Positions 25,830 through 35,093 of a stretch of 64,000 nt of DNA are shown here, piece by piece. The translations under genes and the position numbers were made by a program. Numbering within the stretch: position 1 is the stretch's first letter; each line of letters opens with the position of its first letter. This DNA comes from Rhizobium sp. NZLR1 (lineage in GTDB: Bacteria; Pseudomonadota; Alphaproteobacteria; Rhizobiales; Rhizobiaceae), in the NCBI RefSeq assembly GCF_017357385.1, contig NZ_CP071632.1, positions 3,229,501-3,293,500 on the forward strand, given 5' to 3'. The notes beneath the pieces are model-generated. The model was not told the DNA's origin. It did no database searches and saw only the letters and a program-made list of their open reading frames with translations.

Positions 25830-26375
25830 TCAGTGGCCGGAGAATTCGACCAGGGTGTGAACGACGACGCCGAGCTCTTCCAGCTTCTTGCGACCCCCAA
25901 GGTCCGGCAGGTCGATAACGAAGCAGGCGCCGACCACTTCCGCGCCGATCTGGCGCAGCAGCTTCGTGGCACCCACCGCCGTGCCGCCGGTTGCAATCAG
26001 GTCGTCGACCAGGATCACCTTCTCGCCGGGCTGCACCGCATCGCGGTGCATCTCCATCTCGTCGACGCCATATTCCAGGCTGTAGGCAATGCGCACGGTC
26101 TCGTGCGGCAGCTTGCCCTTTTTGCGGATCGGCACGAAGCCGGAGGAAAGCTGATGCGCCACCGCACCGCCGAGAATGAAGCCGCGCGCCTCCATGCCGG
26201 CAATCTTGTCGATTTTCGTGCCTGCATAGGGTTGCACGAGTTCGTCGACCGCCCGGCGGAAAGCGCGGGGGTTGCCGAGCAGCGTGGTGATGTCCCGAAA
26301 GATGATGCCGGGCTTGGGGTAGTCGTGGATGGAGCGGATGCTGGCGGCCAGCTCCGAAGTCATATTCTTGTCCAT
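25830..26375 (-). CDS. apt: Adenine phosphoribosyltransferase
   Basis: The protein has 181 residues. It salvages adenine to AMP with PRPP (made by Prs, encoded in this window). The PRPP loop is [14 protein letters not shown]; other landmarks are [15 protein letters not shown] at the N-terminus, [14 protein letters not shown], and [11 protein letters not shown] second in-frame ATG (26363) exists but the length from 26375 suits the family. It lies downstream of the petABC operon on the same strand, after a terminator. Confidence 0.94.
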   Translation of the reverse strand: MDKNMTSELAASIRSIHDYPKPGIIFRDITTLLGNPRAFRRAVDELVQPYAGTKIDKIAGMEARGFILGGAVAHQLSSGFVPIRKKGKLPHETVRIAYSLEYGVDEMEMHRDAVQPGEKVILVDDLIATGGTAVGATKLLRQIGAEVVGACFVIDLPDLGGRKKLEELGVVVHTLVEFSGH

Positions 26376-26438
26376 CGAAAGTCCATATCTGCGAGCGAAA
26401 TTCGCCGCACCCTATCAATTGCCAGGGGCGGAACCAAC

Positions 26439-26463
26439 AAAAAAGGCGGCTCGCAAGCCGCCT
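26439..26463 (-). terminator. Terminator of petABC
   Basis: On the minus strand AGGCGGCT (26463-26456) pairs with AGCCGCCT (26451-26444) around a short loop and runs into TTTTTT. It lies 23 bp after the petC stop, so apt is transcribed separately. Confidence 0.85.
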
Positions 26464-26485
26464 CTAAGATTCCGGCAAGGAGCGC

Positions 26486-27370
26486 TCAATGCTCTTTGTT
26501 GGCGTAGACCGAACGCTTCGTCAGGTAGATCAGCACCGTGAAGATCGCCAGGAAGATCATGACCATGAAGCCGGTGCGCTTGCGCTCCTCAAGATGCGGC
26601 TCGGCGGCCCACATCAGGAAGGAGGAGACGTCCTTGGAATACTGGTCGACGGTCTGCGGTGCGCCGTCGTCATAGGTCACCTGGCCATCGGAGAGCGGCT
26701 TCGGCATGGCGAGGACGGCAGCGGCATGGAAATACGGGTTATAATGTCCGCCCTGCGGCACTTGGAAACCGGCCGGCGGCTCTTCATAGCCGGTCAACAG
26801 CGCGTGGATATAGTCCGGGCCGTTTTCCTGATACTGCGTGAAGACGTCGAAGACGAATTGCGGGAAGCCGCGCTCGACTTCGCGGGCTTTGGCGATCAGC
26901 GAAAAATCAGGCGGAGCCGCACCGTTGTTGGAAGCGGCAGCCGCCTCCGCATTGGCGAAAGGCGCCGGGAAGTGGTCGGAAGGGACCGCCTTGCGGGTAA
27001 ACATCTCGCCGGCCGCATTCGGGCCGTCCTGGACTTCGTAGTTCGCGGCGAAAGCTTTCACCTGCCCCTCGTTGTAGCCGAGCTCGTCGAGCATGCGGAA
27101 AGGCACGAGGTTCATCGAATGGCAGGCGGAACAGACTTCGGTGTAGACCTTGAGGCCGCGCTGAAGCTGAGCCTTGTCGTAATGGCCGAACGGACCGGCG
27201 AAAGTCCATTCCTCCTCCTTCGGCTCCTTCAGCGGATAGTGCGGCGTCGCACTTTCCGCGTGATGGGCAGGAGCAGCACCGTTGGCGGGCGTCGCTTCCT
27301 GGGCGACGGCGGCGCTGCCGAGAACAGCAGCGACTGCGAGCGAAAGAATGCTTGCAACAAGCGTTTTCAT
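26486..27370 (-). CDS. petC: Cytochrome c1 of the bc1 complex
   Basis: The protein has 294 residues with a signal peptide (about 24 residues, ending VAQ). The c-type heme site is CSACH at 80-84; the axial Met is in AVLAMPKPLSDG; a C-terminal membrane anchor is GFMVMIFLAIFTVLIYLTKR. The protein carries electrons from the Rieske protein to cytochrome c in the periplasm. It is a separate gene 25 bp after petB, unlike the fused fbcH of Bradyrhizobium. GGGAAC precedes the ATG at 27370. Confidence 0.95.
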   Translation of the reverse strand: MKTLVASILSLAVAAVLGSAAVAQEATPANGAAPAHHAESATPHYPLKEPKEEEWTFAGPFGHYDKAQLQRGLKVYTEVCSACHSMNLVPFRMLDELGYNEGQVKAFAANYEVQDGPNAAGEMFTRKAVPSDHFPAPFANAEAAAASNNGAAPPDFSLIAKAREVERGFPQFVFDVFTQYQENGPDYIHALLTGYEEPPAGFQVPQGGHYNPYFHAAAVLAMPKPLSDGQVTYDDGAPQTVDQYSKDVSSFLMWAAEPHLEERKRTGFMVMIFLAIFTVLIYLTKRSVYANKEH

Positions 27371-27395
27371 GTTTTTGTTCCCTTCCGCCGCGCGC

Positions 27396-28676
27396 TTACG
27401 CATTGGCCGCCGCACTGGCGGCAGCTGTCTTGTTGCGCTTTTCGAGCACCGCTTCGGTGATCGAGTTCGGGATGCGGCGCGGCGTTTCCACCAGGCCGAG
27501 AACTGGCATGGCGACCAGGAAGAAAGCGAAGTAGAGAAGCGTGCAGATCTGCGAAATCGTGGTGAACAGGCCTTCCGCCGGTTGCGAACCCAGCCAGCCG
27601 AGGATGATCGCGTTGATCACGAACAGCCAGTAGAACAGCTTGTACCAGGGACGGTAGACCGCCGAGCGGACCTTCGAGGTATCGAGCCAGGGCAGGAAGA
27701 ACAGCACGATGATCGCACCGAACATCACCAGCACGCCGCCGAGCTTGGAGTCGATCGGGCCGACGTTGAAGGTGATCGAACGCAGCATCGCGTAGAACGG
27801 CAGGAAGTACCATTCCGGAACGATGTGGGCCGGTGTCTTCAACGGGTCGGCCGGGATGTAGTTGTCGGCATGGCCGAGGAAGTTCGGCAGGTAGAAGACG
27901 AAATAGGCATAGACCAGCAGGAAGATTGAGACGCCGAGCGCATCCTTCATCGTCGCATAGGGCGTGAAGCGCACGGTGTCCGTCTTCGTCTTGACCTCGA
28001 CGCCCGTCGGGTTGGTCTGGCCGACGACGTGCAGCGCCCAGATATGCAGGACGACGACGCCGGCGATCATGAAGGGCAGCAGGTAATGCAGCGAGAAGAA
28101 GCGGTTCAGCGTCGGCTGATCGACGGCGAAGCCGCCCAGCAGAAACTGCTGGATCCATTCGCCGACCAGCGGGAAGGCCGAGAAGAAGCCGGTAATGACG
28201 GTCGCGCCCCAGAAGGACATCTGCCCCCACGGCAGAACGTAGCCCATGAAGCCGGTCGCCATCATCAGCAGGTAGATGACCACGCCGAGGATCCAGAGGA
28301 TTTCGCGCGGTGCCTTGTAGGAACCGTAATAGAGGCCGCGGGCGATGTGCAGATAGACGGCGACGAAGAAGAAGGAGGCGCCGTTGGCATGCATATAGCG
28401 CAGCATCCAGCCATGATTGACGTCACGCATGATCTTTTCAACGGAGTTGAAGGCGATCGTCGTGTCGGCGGCATAGTGCATGGCCAGCACCACGCCCGTC
28501 AGGATCTGCACGATCAGCATGACGGCGAGCATGGCGCCGAATGTATAGGCGTAGTTCAGGTTCCTGGGAACCGGATAGGCGATGAAGCTGTCATAGACCA
28601 TGCGCGGCAAAGGCAGGCGCGCATCGACCCATTTCTCAAGGCCGGTTGATGGCTCGTAGCTGGAATGGCCACTCAT
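27396..28676 (-). CDS. petB: Cytochrome b of the bc1 complex
   Basis: The protein has 426 residues and about eight membrane segments. The heme-ligand histidines are visible in [35 protein letters not shown] and, in the fourth helix, [23 protein letters not shown]. The quinol-site [13 protein letters not shown] motif is present. It forms the quinol-oxidising core of complex III in the inner membrane. It lies 14 bp after petA and 25 bp before petC. Confidence 0.97.
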   Translation of the reverse strand: MSGHSSYEPSTGLEKWVDARLPLPRMVYDSFIAYPVPRNLNYAYTFGAMLAVMLIVQILTGVVLAMHYAADTTIAFNSVEKIMRDVNHGWMLRYMHANGASFFFVAVYLHIARGLYYGSYKAPREILWILGVVIYLLMMATGFMGYVLPWGQMSFWGATVITGFFSAFPLVGEWIQQFLLGGFAVDQPTLNRFFSLHYLLPFMIAGVVVLHIWALHVVGQTNPTGVEVKTKTDTVRFTPYATMKDALGVSIFLLVYAYFVFYLPNFLGHADNYIPADPLKTPAHIVPEWYFLPFYAMLRSITFNVGPIDSKLGGVLVMFGAIIVLFFLPWLDTSKVRSAVYRPWYKLFYWLFVINAIILGWLGSQPAEGLFTTISQICTLLYFAFFLVAMPVLGLVETPRRIPNSITEAVLEKRNKTAAASAAANA

Positions 28677-28690
28677 TAATCAGTCTCCCC

Positions 28691-29269
28691 TCAACCGATC
28701 TTGATCTTGGTATCGGATATAAATGAAAAGGTCGGAATCGCCAGGTTCTGCGGCGCAGGACCCTTACGGATGCGGCCGGCCGTATCGTAGACCGAGCCAT
28801 GGCAGGGACAGAACCAACCATTGTATTCGCCGGCCTGGCCGAGCGGCACGCAGCCGAGATGGGTGCAGGTGCCGATCATGACGATCCAGTTTTCCTTGTC
28901 CTTGCCACCTGAACGGTCGACACCCGTTGCCTGAGCTTCGGGCGGCAGATTGGCATTGCGGGCGATCGGATCCTTGAGGTCCGCCAGCGCAACATCGGCG
29001 GCGGCCTTCACTTCTTCAGCCGTGCGGTTGCGGATGAAGATCGGCTTGCCGCGCCACTTGACCGTCAGCGACATGCCGGGCTCGAGGCTCGCAACATCGA
29101 CTTCGATGGAGGCCAGCGCCAGCGTCGACGCATCCGGGCGCATTTGGTCGACGAACGGCCAGGCAACCGCGACGGCGCCGACAGCACCTGCCATACCAGT
29201 GGTGAGATAAAGGAAATCACGGCGAGTAGGCTCTGTTGAAGCCTCGCTTGTCGTTACGTGTTCGCTCAC
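28691..29269 (-). CDS. petA: Ubiquinol-cytochrome c reductase Rieske Fe-S subunit
   Basis: The protein has 192 residues. A Tat-type signal/anchor with RRDFLYLTTGMAGAVGAVAVAWPF spans about 15-40. The 2Fe-2S cluster ligands are in CTHLGC and CPCHGS (about 132-155), with the disulfide Cys in each. It heads the petABC operon and diverges from the EEP-family gene over a 285-bp gap that must hold the promoter; no good -35/-10 pair could be named. Confidence 0.97.
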   Translation of the reverse strand: MSEHVTTSEASTEPTRRDFLYLTTGMAGAVGAVAVAWPFVDQMRPDASTLALASIEVDVASLEPGMSLTVKWRGKPIFIRNRTAEEVKAAADVALADLKDPIARNANLPPEAQATGVDRSGGKDKENWIVMIGTCTHLGCVPLGQAGEYNGWFCPCHGSVYDTAGRIRKGPAPQNLAIPTFSFISDTKIKIG

Positions 29270-29554
29270 GGCCTAACCATCCTCTGCGCAATTATCGCGG
29301 AATTCCGCCCTGCCCCCTCTGCCGGCGAATCGATCCAGACACAATTCGGCCATAGATTCCCCGGCAATCCGGCGCGTTCTAAGCTTGATCGCAAATTATG
29401 TCCAGCCTTGGCAAGGGGAAGAGGGCACAATGTCGCGGGAATTTCCGATGAATTTTTTAAGGCAAACACGAGCTTGCGATTATGTTGCATTGCAACAAAA
29501 ATGCCGCCGTGATAGGCGCAGTCGCAATCACGCCAGCGAGCCGGACCGGAGCGG

Positions 29555-30487
29555 ATGAGAGACACGATTTTCTGCGTATTCAGCGTTCTCACAACCCTGG
29601 TTCTCACCATCGTCTCACTGCGATACGTTAGCAACTTCTATCTGCTTTCTCTCTTTTACAGTTTCCAGATCCATCTGGCGGTGGCAGCAGCGGCAGCGTC
29701 GATCGCAGCCTTTCTCGTCAAGCGGCACTGGTATGCGCTGCTGACGCTCGCCGTATCCGCGGTCCTTGCCGTCCATGGTGTGGTGATGACGCGCGAATTC
29801 GTCGAGCCCGCCGTCGCCGAAGGCCGCCCGGCCCTCTTCAAGCTGATGTCTTTCAATATCGAGAATGATAATTTCGCCAACGGCGCAGCAATCGCCGATA
29901 TGGCCATCGCCTCGGGTGCCGACGTCGTCAGCATCCTGGAGGCCGAACCGCTGCTGTCGGAACTGCCGCGGTTATTGAAGACCTATCCCTATTACGTCGG
30001 CTGTGGTGTCGGCATGCAGGAATGCGATACGCTGGTGCTGTCGAAGCGCCCGCTCATCGAACCTCGCATCCGCAACCTCGGGCTGCTCTGGCGCAACCGG
30101 CTGACGATCTCGACGATCGACTTCGACGGCCAGAAGATCAATTTCCTCGCCGCGCACCTGACCAAACCTTATTACGACGAATTCCATGGCCTGGAAATCG
30201 AAGATCTCACGGAGATTATTCCCTCACTGCCGGGACCGCTCGTTCTTGCCGGTGATTTCAACACGTCGATTCTGGCGCCCGACGTGCAGTATCTCATGCG
30301 CAGCCAAGGCTTGGGCACGGTATCGCTGGAGCCGGCGACATGGCCGATCGCCGCAGGCGCCTTCGGCATTCCGATTGATCACGTCTTCAGCAGGGCGCCC
30401 CTGCGGCTGAAATCGGTCCGCCGCATCGGGGACAGTTTCGGTTCAAATCATTTTGGCCTCATGGCGGAATTCGTCGTCGACCCTTGA
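29555..30487 (+). CDS. Endonuclease/exonuclease/phosphatase-family protein, membrane-anchored
   Basis: The protein has 310 residues. About three membrane helices (to about residue 80) precede an EEP (DNase I-like) domain. Catalytic stretches are KLMSFNIENDN, ILEAEP, AAHLTKPYY, LVLAGDFNTS, IDHVFS and SNHFGL: the Asn, Glu, His, Asp-Asn, Asp-His and final His of the family are all there. The active domain is probably periplasmic. Its 3' end overlaps the convergent ABC gene by 45 bp. Substrate (phosphodiester, lipid or nucleic acid) is unknown. Confidence 0.85.
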   Translation: MRDTIFCVFSVLTTLVLTIVSLRYVSNFYLLSLFYSFQIHLAVAAAAASIAAFLVKRHWYALLTLAVSAVLAVHGVVMTREFVEPAVAEGRPALFKLMSFNIENDNFANGAAIADMAIASGADVVSILEAEPLLSELPRLLKTYPYYVGCGVGMQECDTLVLSKRPLIEPRIRNLGLLWRNRLTISTIDFDGQKINFLAAHLTKPYYDEFHGLEIEDLTEIIPSLPGPLVLAGDFNTSILAPDVQYLMRSQGLGTVSLEPATWPIAAGAFGIPIDHVFSRAPLRLKSVRRIGDSFGSNHFGLMAEFVVDP

Positions 30488-32356
30488 GCCCACGTCTTCG
30501 TCCGCCGCGAGGAAGCCGCCGGACTGGCGCGCCCAGAGCTCGGCATAGAGCCCGCCGCGGCGAAGCAGTTGGTCATGGCTGCCCTCCTCGATGATCCGGC
30601 CGAGATCAACAACGATCAGCCGGTCGAGTGCTGCAATCGTCGACAGCCGGTGGGCGATCGCAAGCACCGTTTTGCCTTCCATGATCCGATGGAGATTGGA
30701 TTGGATCGCTTCCTCCACTTCCGAATCGAGGGCCGACGTCGCTTCGTCGAGGACGAGGATCGGAGCGTCCTTGAGCATGACGCGGGCAATGGCGATGCGC
30801 TGCCGCTGTCCGCCTGACAGTTTGACACCGCGTTCGCCGACATGCGCATCGAAACCTCTACGGCCCTGCTGATCCTGCAGCCGCTCGATAAAGTCGATGG
30901 CTTCGGCACGCCTGGCCGCCTCGACCAACCGCTCCTCACCGGCATCCGGCCGTCCGAACAGGATATTGTCGCGCACCGAACGATGCAACAGCGAGGTGTC
31001 CTGGCTGACGACGCCGATCTGCATCCTGAGAGATTCCTGCGTCACGGCCGCAATATCCTGGCCGTCGATGAGAATGCGACCATCCTGAATGTCGTAGAGG
31101 CGCAGCAGCAGGTTCATCAGCGTCGATTTTCCCGCCCCCGAACGGCCGACGATCCCGACCTTTTCGCCCGGTTGGATGGTCAGTGAGAAATTCTCGACGA
31201 CCGGCAGGTGACCCTTGCCGTAGCGGAAGGAAACATTGTCGAAGCGGATGCCGGGCTGCCGGATCAGCAGGCTCTTCGCATCCGGCCGATCGACGAGCCC
31301 CAGAGGTTGGGATATCAGCTCGGCGGCGTTCTGAATGGTGCCGAGATTGCGCATGATACCGTTAAACTGCGTCATCAGCCGCCCGAGCAGGAAATTCAGC
31401 CTGAGCACCAGCGCCAAAGAAAATGCCACGGCACCGGAGCTGATCAGGCCGCGCAGCCAGAGATCGACGCTCAGCCCCGCCATCGTTACAATCATCAGGC
31501 CGGAGAGCAGCGCCATCGAGGCCCTGACGCCGGTGATGAACCGCGTGAAACGCAGAACCGTATCCTGAAAGATATCGAAGCCCTGCCGCATGTATCGGTC
31601 GCTTTCCTCGTCGCGCGCAAACAGCTTCAGCGTCTGCATGTTGCTGTAGGAATCGACCATTCGGCCGTTCAGCATCGATCCGGCCTCCGCTGTTTCGCGG
31701 GAATGAAGGCGGATCCGCGGAACGAAATGACGGGCAAGCAGGCCGAAGGCGCCAAGCCAGAACAGCACGACGGCGGCAAGGGAAAAGTCCAGCCGGGCGA
31801 CGAGCACCAGCGTCGTCACGGCATAAATTCCGACGAACCAGACGCTTTCCATCAGCGAAGTGACGAGATCCCCGGTTGCCTGCCCGGCCGACCAGACCTT
31901 GGTAACGATGCGTCCGGAGAAATCGCTCTGGAAGAACGATAAAGACTGCCTGGAGACATGGAGATAGGATTGCCAACGTGCTAGATTGTAGAAACCCGGC
32001 GTGATCACCTGCTGATCGACGAGCGCGATCAGGAAGGCGACGACGAAACGCACGAGCCCGATGAGCGCGAGCATGCCGAACAGCTCGCCGCCATGGGCTG
32101 CGAGAAGACCGCTCCAGCCGGCGCCGGGCCTGATACTGCCAAGGATATCGACGAGCCGGCCGACGAACCAGAAAAGTGCGGCCTCGATGGCCGCCGATGT
32201 GCCGCCGAGAATGAGCATGGCGACGAACGGCATCTTCGCCTGGCCGATATAGAACCGGATGAAACCGAGCGTCGAGCCCGGCGGCTGAAGATTGGCGCGC
32301 GGACCGAACGGATCGATCCAGGTTTCGAACAGGCGAAGGATGGGGCGCAGGAACAT
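30443..32356 (-). CDS. ABC exporter, fused permease and ATPase (copy 1)
   Basis: The protein has 637 residues. A six-helix exporter domain (about 35-340) is followed by the ATPase (about 370-610): Walker A GRSGAGKSTLM, Q-loop VVSQDTSLLHRS, signature LSGGQRQRIAIARV, Walker B ILVLDEATSALDSE and switch His in AIAHRLST. It belongs to the MsbA/lipid-A-exporter-like group and should work as a dimer in the inner membrane. A paralogue lies 500 bp upstream on the same strand, so a heterodimer is possible. Substrate unknown. Confidence 0.9.
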   Translation of the reverse strand: MFLRPILRLFETWIDPFGPRANLQPPGSTLGFIRFYIGQAKMPFVAMLILGGTSAAIEAALFWFVGRLVDILGSIRPGAGWSGLLAAHGGELFGMLALIGLVRFVVAFLIALVDQQVITPGFYNLARWQSYLHVSRQSLSFFQSDFSGRIVTKVWSAGQATGDLVTSLMESVWFVGIYAVTTLVLVARLDFSLAAVVLFWLGAFGLLARHFVPRIRLHSRETAEAGSMLNGRMVDSYSNMQTLKLFARDEESDRYMRQGFDIFQDTVLRFTRFITGVRASMALLSGLMIVTMAGLSVDLWLRGLISSGAVAFSLALVLRLNFLLGRLMTQFNGIMRNLGTIQNAAELISQPLGLVDRPDAKSLLIRQPGIRFDNVSFRYGKGHLPVVENFSLTIQPGEKVGIVGRSGAGKSTLMNLLLRLYDIQDGRILIDGQDIAAVTQESLRMQIGVVSQDTSLLHRSVRDNILFGRPDAGEERLVEAARRAEAIDFIERLQDQQGRRGFDAHVGERGVKLSGGQRQRIAIARVMLKDAPILVLDEATSALDSEVEEAIQSNLHRIMEGKTVLAIAHRLSTIAALDRLIVVDLGRIIEEGSHDQLLRRGGLYAELWARQSGGFLAADEDVGSRVDDEFRHEAKMI

Positions 32357-32516
32357 GGAAGCGATATAGGCGGATTGAGCCGAGCGGCAAAGGGAATGAA
32401 AAGCGGACGCAACCTTATATTTTGGTAATGAACGATAACATCGGCGGCATCGCCATTGATTACCCCCGAACCCGTCACAATCTGACGATACGATCGCACT
32501 TCACCGGAGAGTATCC

Positions 32517-32747
32517 ATGGAAACGAAAATGCTCGATGTGCATATTCCGCTTCCGCTCGCGGAAAGGCTCGATGCCCTGGCTCTCGACCTGGCATTGCCG
32601 CGCGACGAAATCGTCACCGAGGCCGTTACCGCCTGGCTCGACCAGGAGGAGCGCCGCCGCATCGTCGCGCTGCGCACCCTCGCCGCCGCCAACACCATCA
32701 TCCTCGTCGAACATGACCGCGTCATCGACTGGGCCGACAGCCTGTGA
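32517..32747 (+). CDS. Ribbon-helix-helix protein, orphan antitoxin-like
   Basis: The protein has 76 residues. The N-terminal strand and helices (MLDVHIPLPLAERLDALALDLALPRDEIVTEAVTAWLDQEE) fit a CopG/RHH DNA-binding domain. The C-terminus (TIILVEHDRVIDWADSL) has the H-D-x-V-x-x-W-x-x-S-L form found in antitoxins of RelE/ParE-type toxins. GGAGAG precedes the ATG. No toxin gene follows: only 105 bp remain before the convergent ABC gene. It may be a lone regulator or a remnant of a toxin-antitoxin pair. Confidence 0.75.
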   Translation: METKMLDVHIPLPLAERLDALALDLALPRDEIVTEAVTAWLDQEERRRIVALRTLAAANTIILVEHDRVIDWADSL

Positions 32748-32852
32748 ATGGACGGGGCGGCCGTCGGCAGTCCCCAATACCGTTGGCAACCACAAAGTAG
32801 CCAGGATAGGAATTCAAAAGGCCTTACCCGCTTCCGCCGGGAGGGCCCTTTA

Positions 32853-34709
32853 TCATTCCGCCGCCTCTTCCGCCTCTTCGGCGTGATCGGAGAGGAAGCC
32901 GCCGGACTGGCGGTTCCAGAGGTCGGCATAGATGCCGCGTCCTTCGACGAGTTCGGCATGCGAACCGGCCTCGACGATTCGGCCCTTGTCGAGCACGATC
33001 AGCCGGTCCATCTCCGTCAACGTCGACAGCCGGTGAGCGATCGCGATTACCGTCTTGCCCTCCATCAGGGCAAACAGGTTTTCCTGGATCGCCGCCTCGA
33101 CTTCGGAATCGAGCGCCGAGGTCGCCTCGTCGAGCACCAGGATCGGCGCGTCCTTAAGGAAAACGCGGGCGATCGCGACGCGCTGCCGCTGGCCGCCGGA
33201 GAGCTTGACGCCGCGTTCGCCGACCTGAGCGTCAAGCCCCTCGCGGCCTTGCATGTCGACGAGCCCTTCGATGAACTCCCAGGCATTGGCGCGCTTGGCG
33301 GCCTCGATGATCTCGACGTCCGAGGCATCGGGACGGCCGTAGGCGATGTTGTCGCGGATCGAGCGATGCAGCAGCGAGGTATCCTGCGTCACCACGCCGA
33401 TCAGCGAGCGCAGGCTTTCTTGCGAGACGCCGGCGATGTCCTGCCCGTCGATAGTGATGCGCCCACTCTCCAGGTCGTAGAAGCGCAGCAACAGGTTCAT
33501 CAGCGTCGTCTTGCCGGCGCCGGAGCGGCCGACGAGACCGACCTTCTCGCCCGCCTTGATGTCGAGTGACAGGTTGTCGATGACACCCTTGCTCTTGCCG
33601 TAGTGGAAGCGGATGCGGTCGTAGTGGATCGCGCCCTTCTTCGCCGTCAAACTGGGAGCGCCCGGCTTGTCGACGATGTCGTGCTGTTTGCTCATCATCT
33701 CCATGCCGTCATAGACCGTGCCGATATTCTCGAACAGCGCCGAGACTTCCCACATGATCCATTGCGACATACCGTTGACGCGCATCGCAAGTCCGATGGC
33801 GATGGCGATGGCTCCGACCGAGATCGCGCCGTTCAGCCAGAACCAGATCGACAGACCGGAGATGACGAAGAGCGCGACACAGTTGTTCAGATAGACGCTG
33901 ATGTGGAAGAGTGTCACCTTGCGCATCTGCTTGTGCACGGTCTGCAGGAACTCGTCCATGCCCTCCTTGGCATAGACCTCCTCGCGGCCGGCATGCGAAA
34001 ACAGCTTGACGGTGGCGATATTCGTATAGCTGTCGACCACGCGCCCCGTCATCATCGAGCGCGCATCCGCCTGCGTCGCAGCGATCTTGCGAAGCCGCGG
34101 CACGAAATAGGCGACGATGCCGATGTAGACGGCGAGCCAGACGAGGATCGGGATCATCAGCCGCCAGTCTGCCGCCGCAATGACGATGATCATCGTCAGG
34201 AAGTAGGTCACAACGTAGACGAAGACGTCGAGGATCTTCATCACCGTTTCGCGCACGGCAAGCGAGGTCTGCATGACCTTGGTCGCCACGCGCCCGGCAA
34301 ACTCATTGGCGAAGAACGTCATGCTGTGGCGCAGCAGGAAGCGGTGCATCTGCCAGCGTGCAATCATCGGATAGTTACCGAGCATCATCTGATGCATGAT
34401 CAGAGAATCGAGCCCCGCCGTCAGCGGCAGACCGATCAGCACCAGCGCCGCCATCCAGAAAAGCTTGTGGCCCTCCCTGTCCAGGAAGTTGGCGCGATCG
34501 GCATTGGTCAGCCAGTCGACGATGTCGCCGAGGAACTGGAAGAGCGCCACTTCGCCGACGGCGATCAGCGCGGTCAACAGGGCCATCAGTCCGAGCCATG
34601 GCGCCGCCGGTTTGCTGTAGTGCCAGCAAAAGGCAAAGAGACCCTTCGGCGGAGCAACGGGCTCCTCGCTTGGAAAGGGATTGAGTCGCTGTTCGAACCA
34701 GCCAAACAT
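32853..34709 (-). CDS. ABC exporter, fused permease and ATPase (copy 2)
   Basis: The protein has 618 residues from the ATG at 34709 (GGAGC upstream); the open frame to 34829 has no better start. The architecture equals that of copy 1: six membrane helices, Walker A GRSGAGKTTLM, signature LSGGQRQRVAIARV, Walker B ILVLDEATSALDSE, AIAHRLST. It ends in an acidic tail (HAEEAEEAAE). The two copies clearly share ancestry, yet differ through the membrane part. A short ORF with a strong ribosome-binding site lies 146 bp upstream. Confidence 0.9.
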   Translation of the reverse strand: MFGWFEQRLNPFPSEEPVAPPKGLFAFCWHYSKPAAPWLGLMALLTALIAVGEVALFQFLGDIVDWLTNADRANFLDREGHKLFWMAALVLIGLPLTAGLDSLIMHQMMLGNYPMIARWQMHRFLLRHSMTFFANEFAGRVATKVMQTSLAVRETVMKILDVFVYVVTYFLTMIIVIAAADWRLMIPILVWLAVYIGIVAYFVPRLRKIAATQADARSMMTGRVVDSYTNIATVKLFSHAGREEVYAKEGMDEFLQTVHKQMRKVTLFHISVYLNNCVALFVISGLSIWFWLNGAISVGAIAIAIGLAMRVNGMSQWIMWEVSALFENIGTVYDGMEMMSKQHDIVDKPGAPSLTAKKGAIHYDRIRFHYGKSKGVIDNLSLDIKAGEKVGLVGRSGAGKTTLMNLLLRFYDLESGRITIDGQDIAGVSQESLRSLIGVVTQDTSLLHRSIRDNIAYGRPDASDVEIIEAAKRANAWEFIEGLVDMQGREGLDAQVGERGVKLSGGQRQRVAIARVFLKDAPILVLDEATSALDSEVEAAIQENLFALMEGKTVIAIAHRLSTLTEMDRLIVLDKGRIVEAGSHAELVEGRGIYADLWNRQSGGFLSDHAEEAEEAAE

Positions 34710-35093
34710 GAAATTGCTCCGAAACGTCAGCGTTCCGGCTCCCGGCTTCGCGCCATCCCAGCGCATGCAAGCACATATGGGAACCGAACGTTCAAGGGGC
34801 GAGGCTGAAACAGCCGCACAATGGATCAAAAGAGGGATTCAAGAAGAAATGCGCCCTAGCGGCGCCGCGTCGCCTTGGACGGCATCACGGCGGGAAAGCG
34901 CATATCGAGCAAAATATTCATGACGGCCCTCCCTGCTGGCGACTGAAGACATGCATGGATAACGCGAAAATCGCGAAATTTCCAGCCCAATAATGGCGCA
35001 AATTGAACGTTTCCGGGCCAAACTGCGCCCTGTTGCGCCGAAAGCAAGGTTGCATTAGGCCTCTCGCGTGGAAACGGAAACCAAAAAGCGGGC
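34710..35093. other. 384-bp gap between ABC exporter and trmL
   Basis: Contains divergent promoters, not resolved, and one small minus-strand ORF (34856-34921). Other open frames here (34839-35021, 34918-35118) have no ribosome-binding site. No repeat or RNA gene was recognised. Confidence 0.4.
34856..34921 (-). CDS. Candidate 21-residue small protein upstream of ABC exporter
   Basis: The ATG at 34921 is preceded by GGGAGGG at 6-base spacing, one of the best ribosome-binding sites in the window. It encodes MNILLDMRFPAVMPSK and five more mostly basic residues (ATRRR), then TAG. The gene for the ABC exporter starts 146 bp further on. It could be a short regulatory upstream ORF or a true small protein. 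The evidence is only the translation signal. Confidence 0.35.
   Translation of the reverse strand: MNILLDMRFPAVMPSKATRRR

Noticed and set aside
32748..33569. Plus-strand frame after the RHH gene considered as a toxin
   Set aside because: It is almost entirely antisense to ABC exporter copy 2 and has no ParE/RelE features.
33603..34808. 401-codon plus-strand open frame
   Set aside because: Antisense to ABC exporter copy 2, whose motifs are intact.
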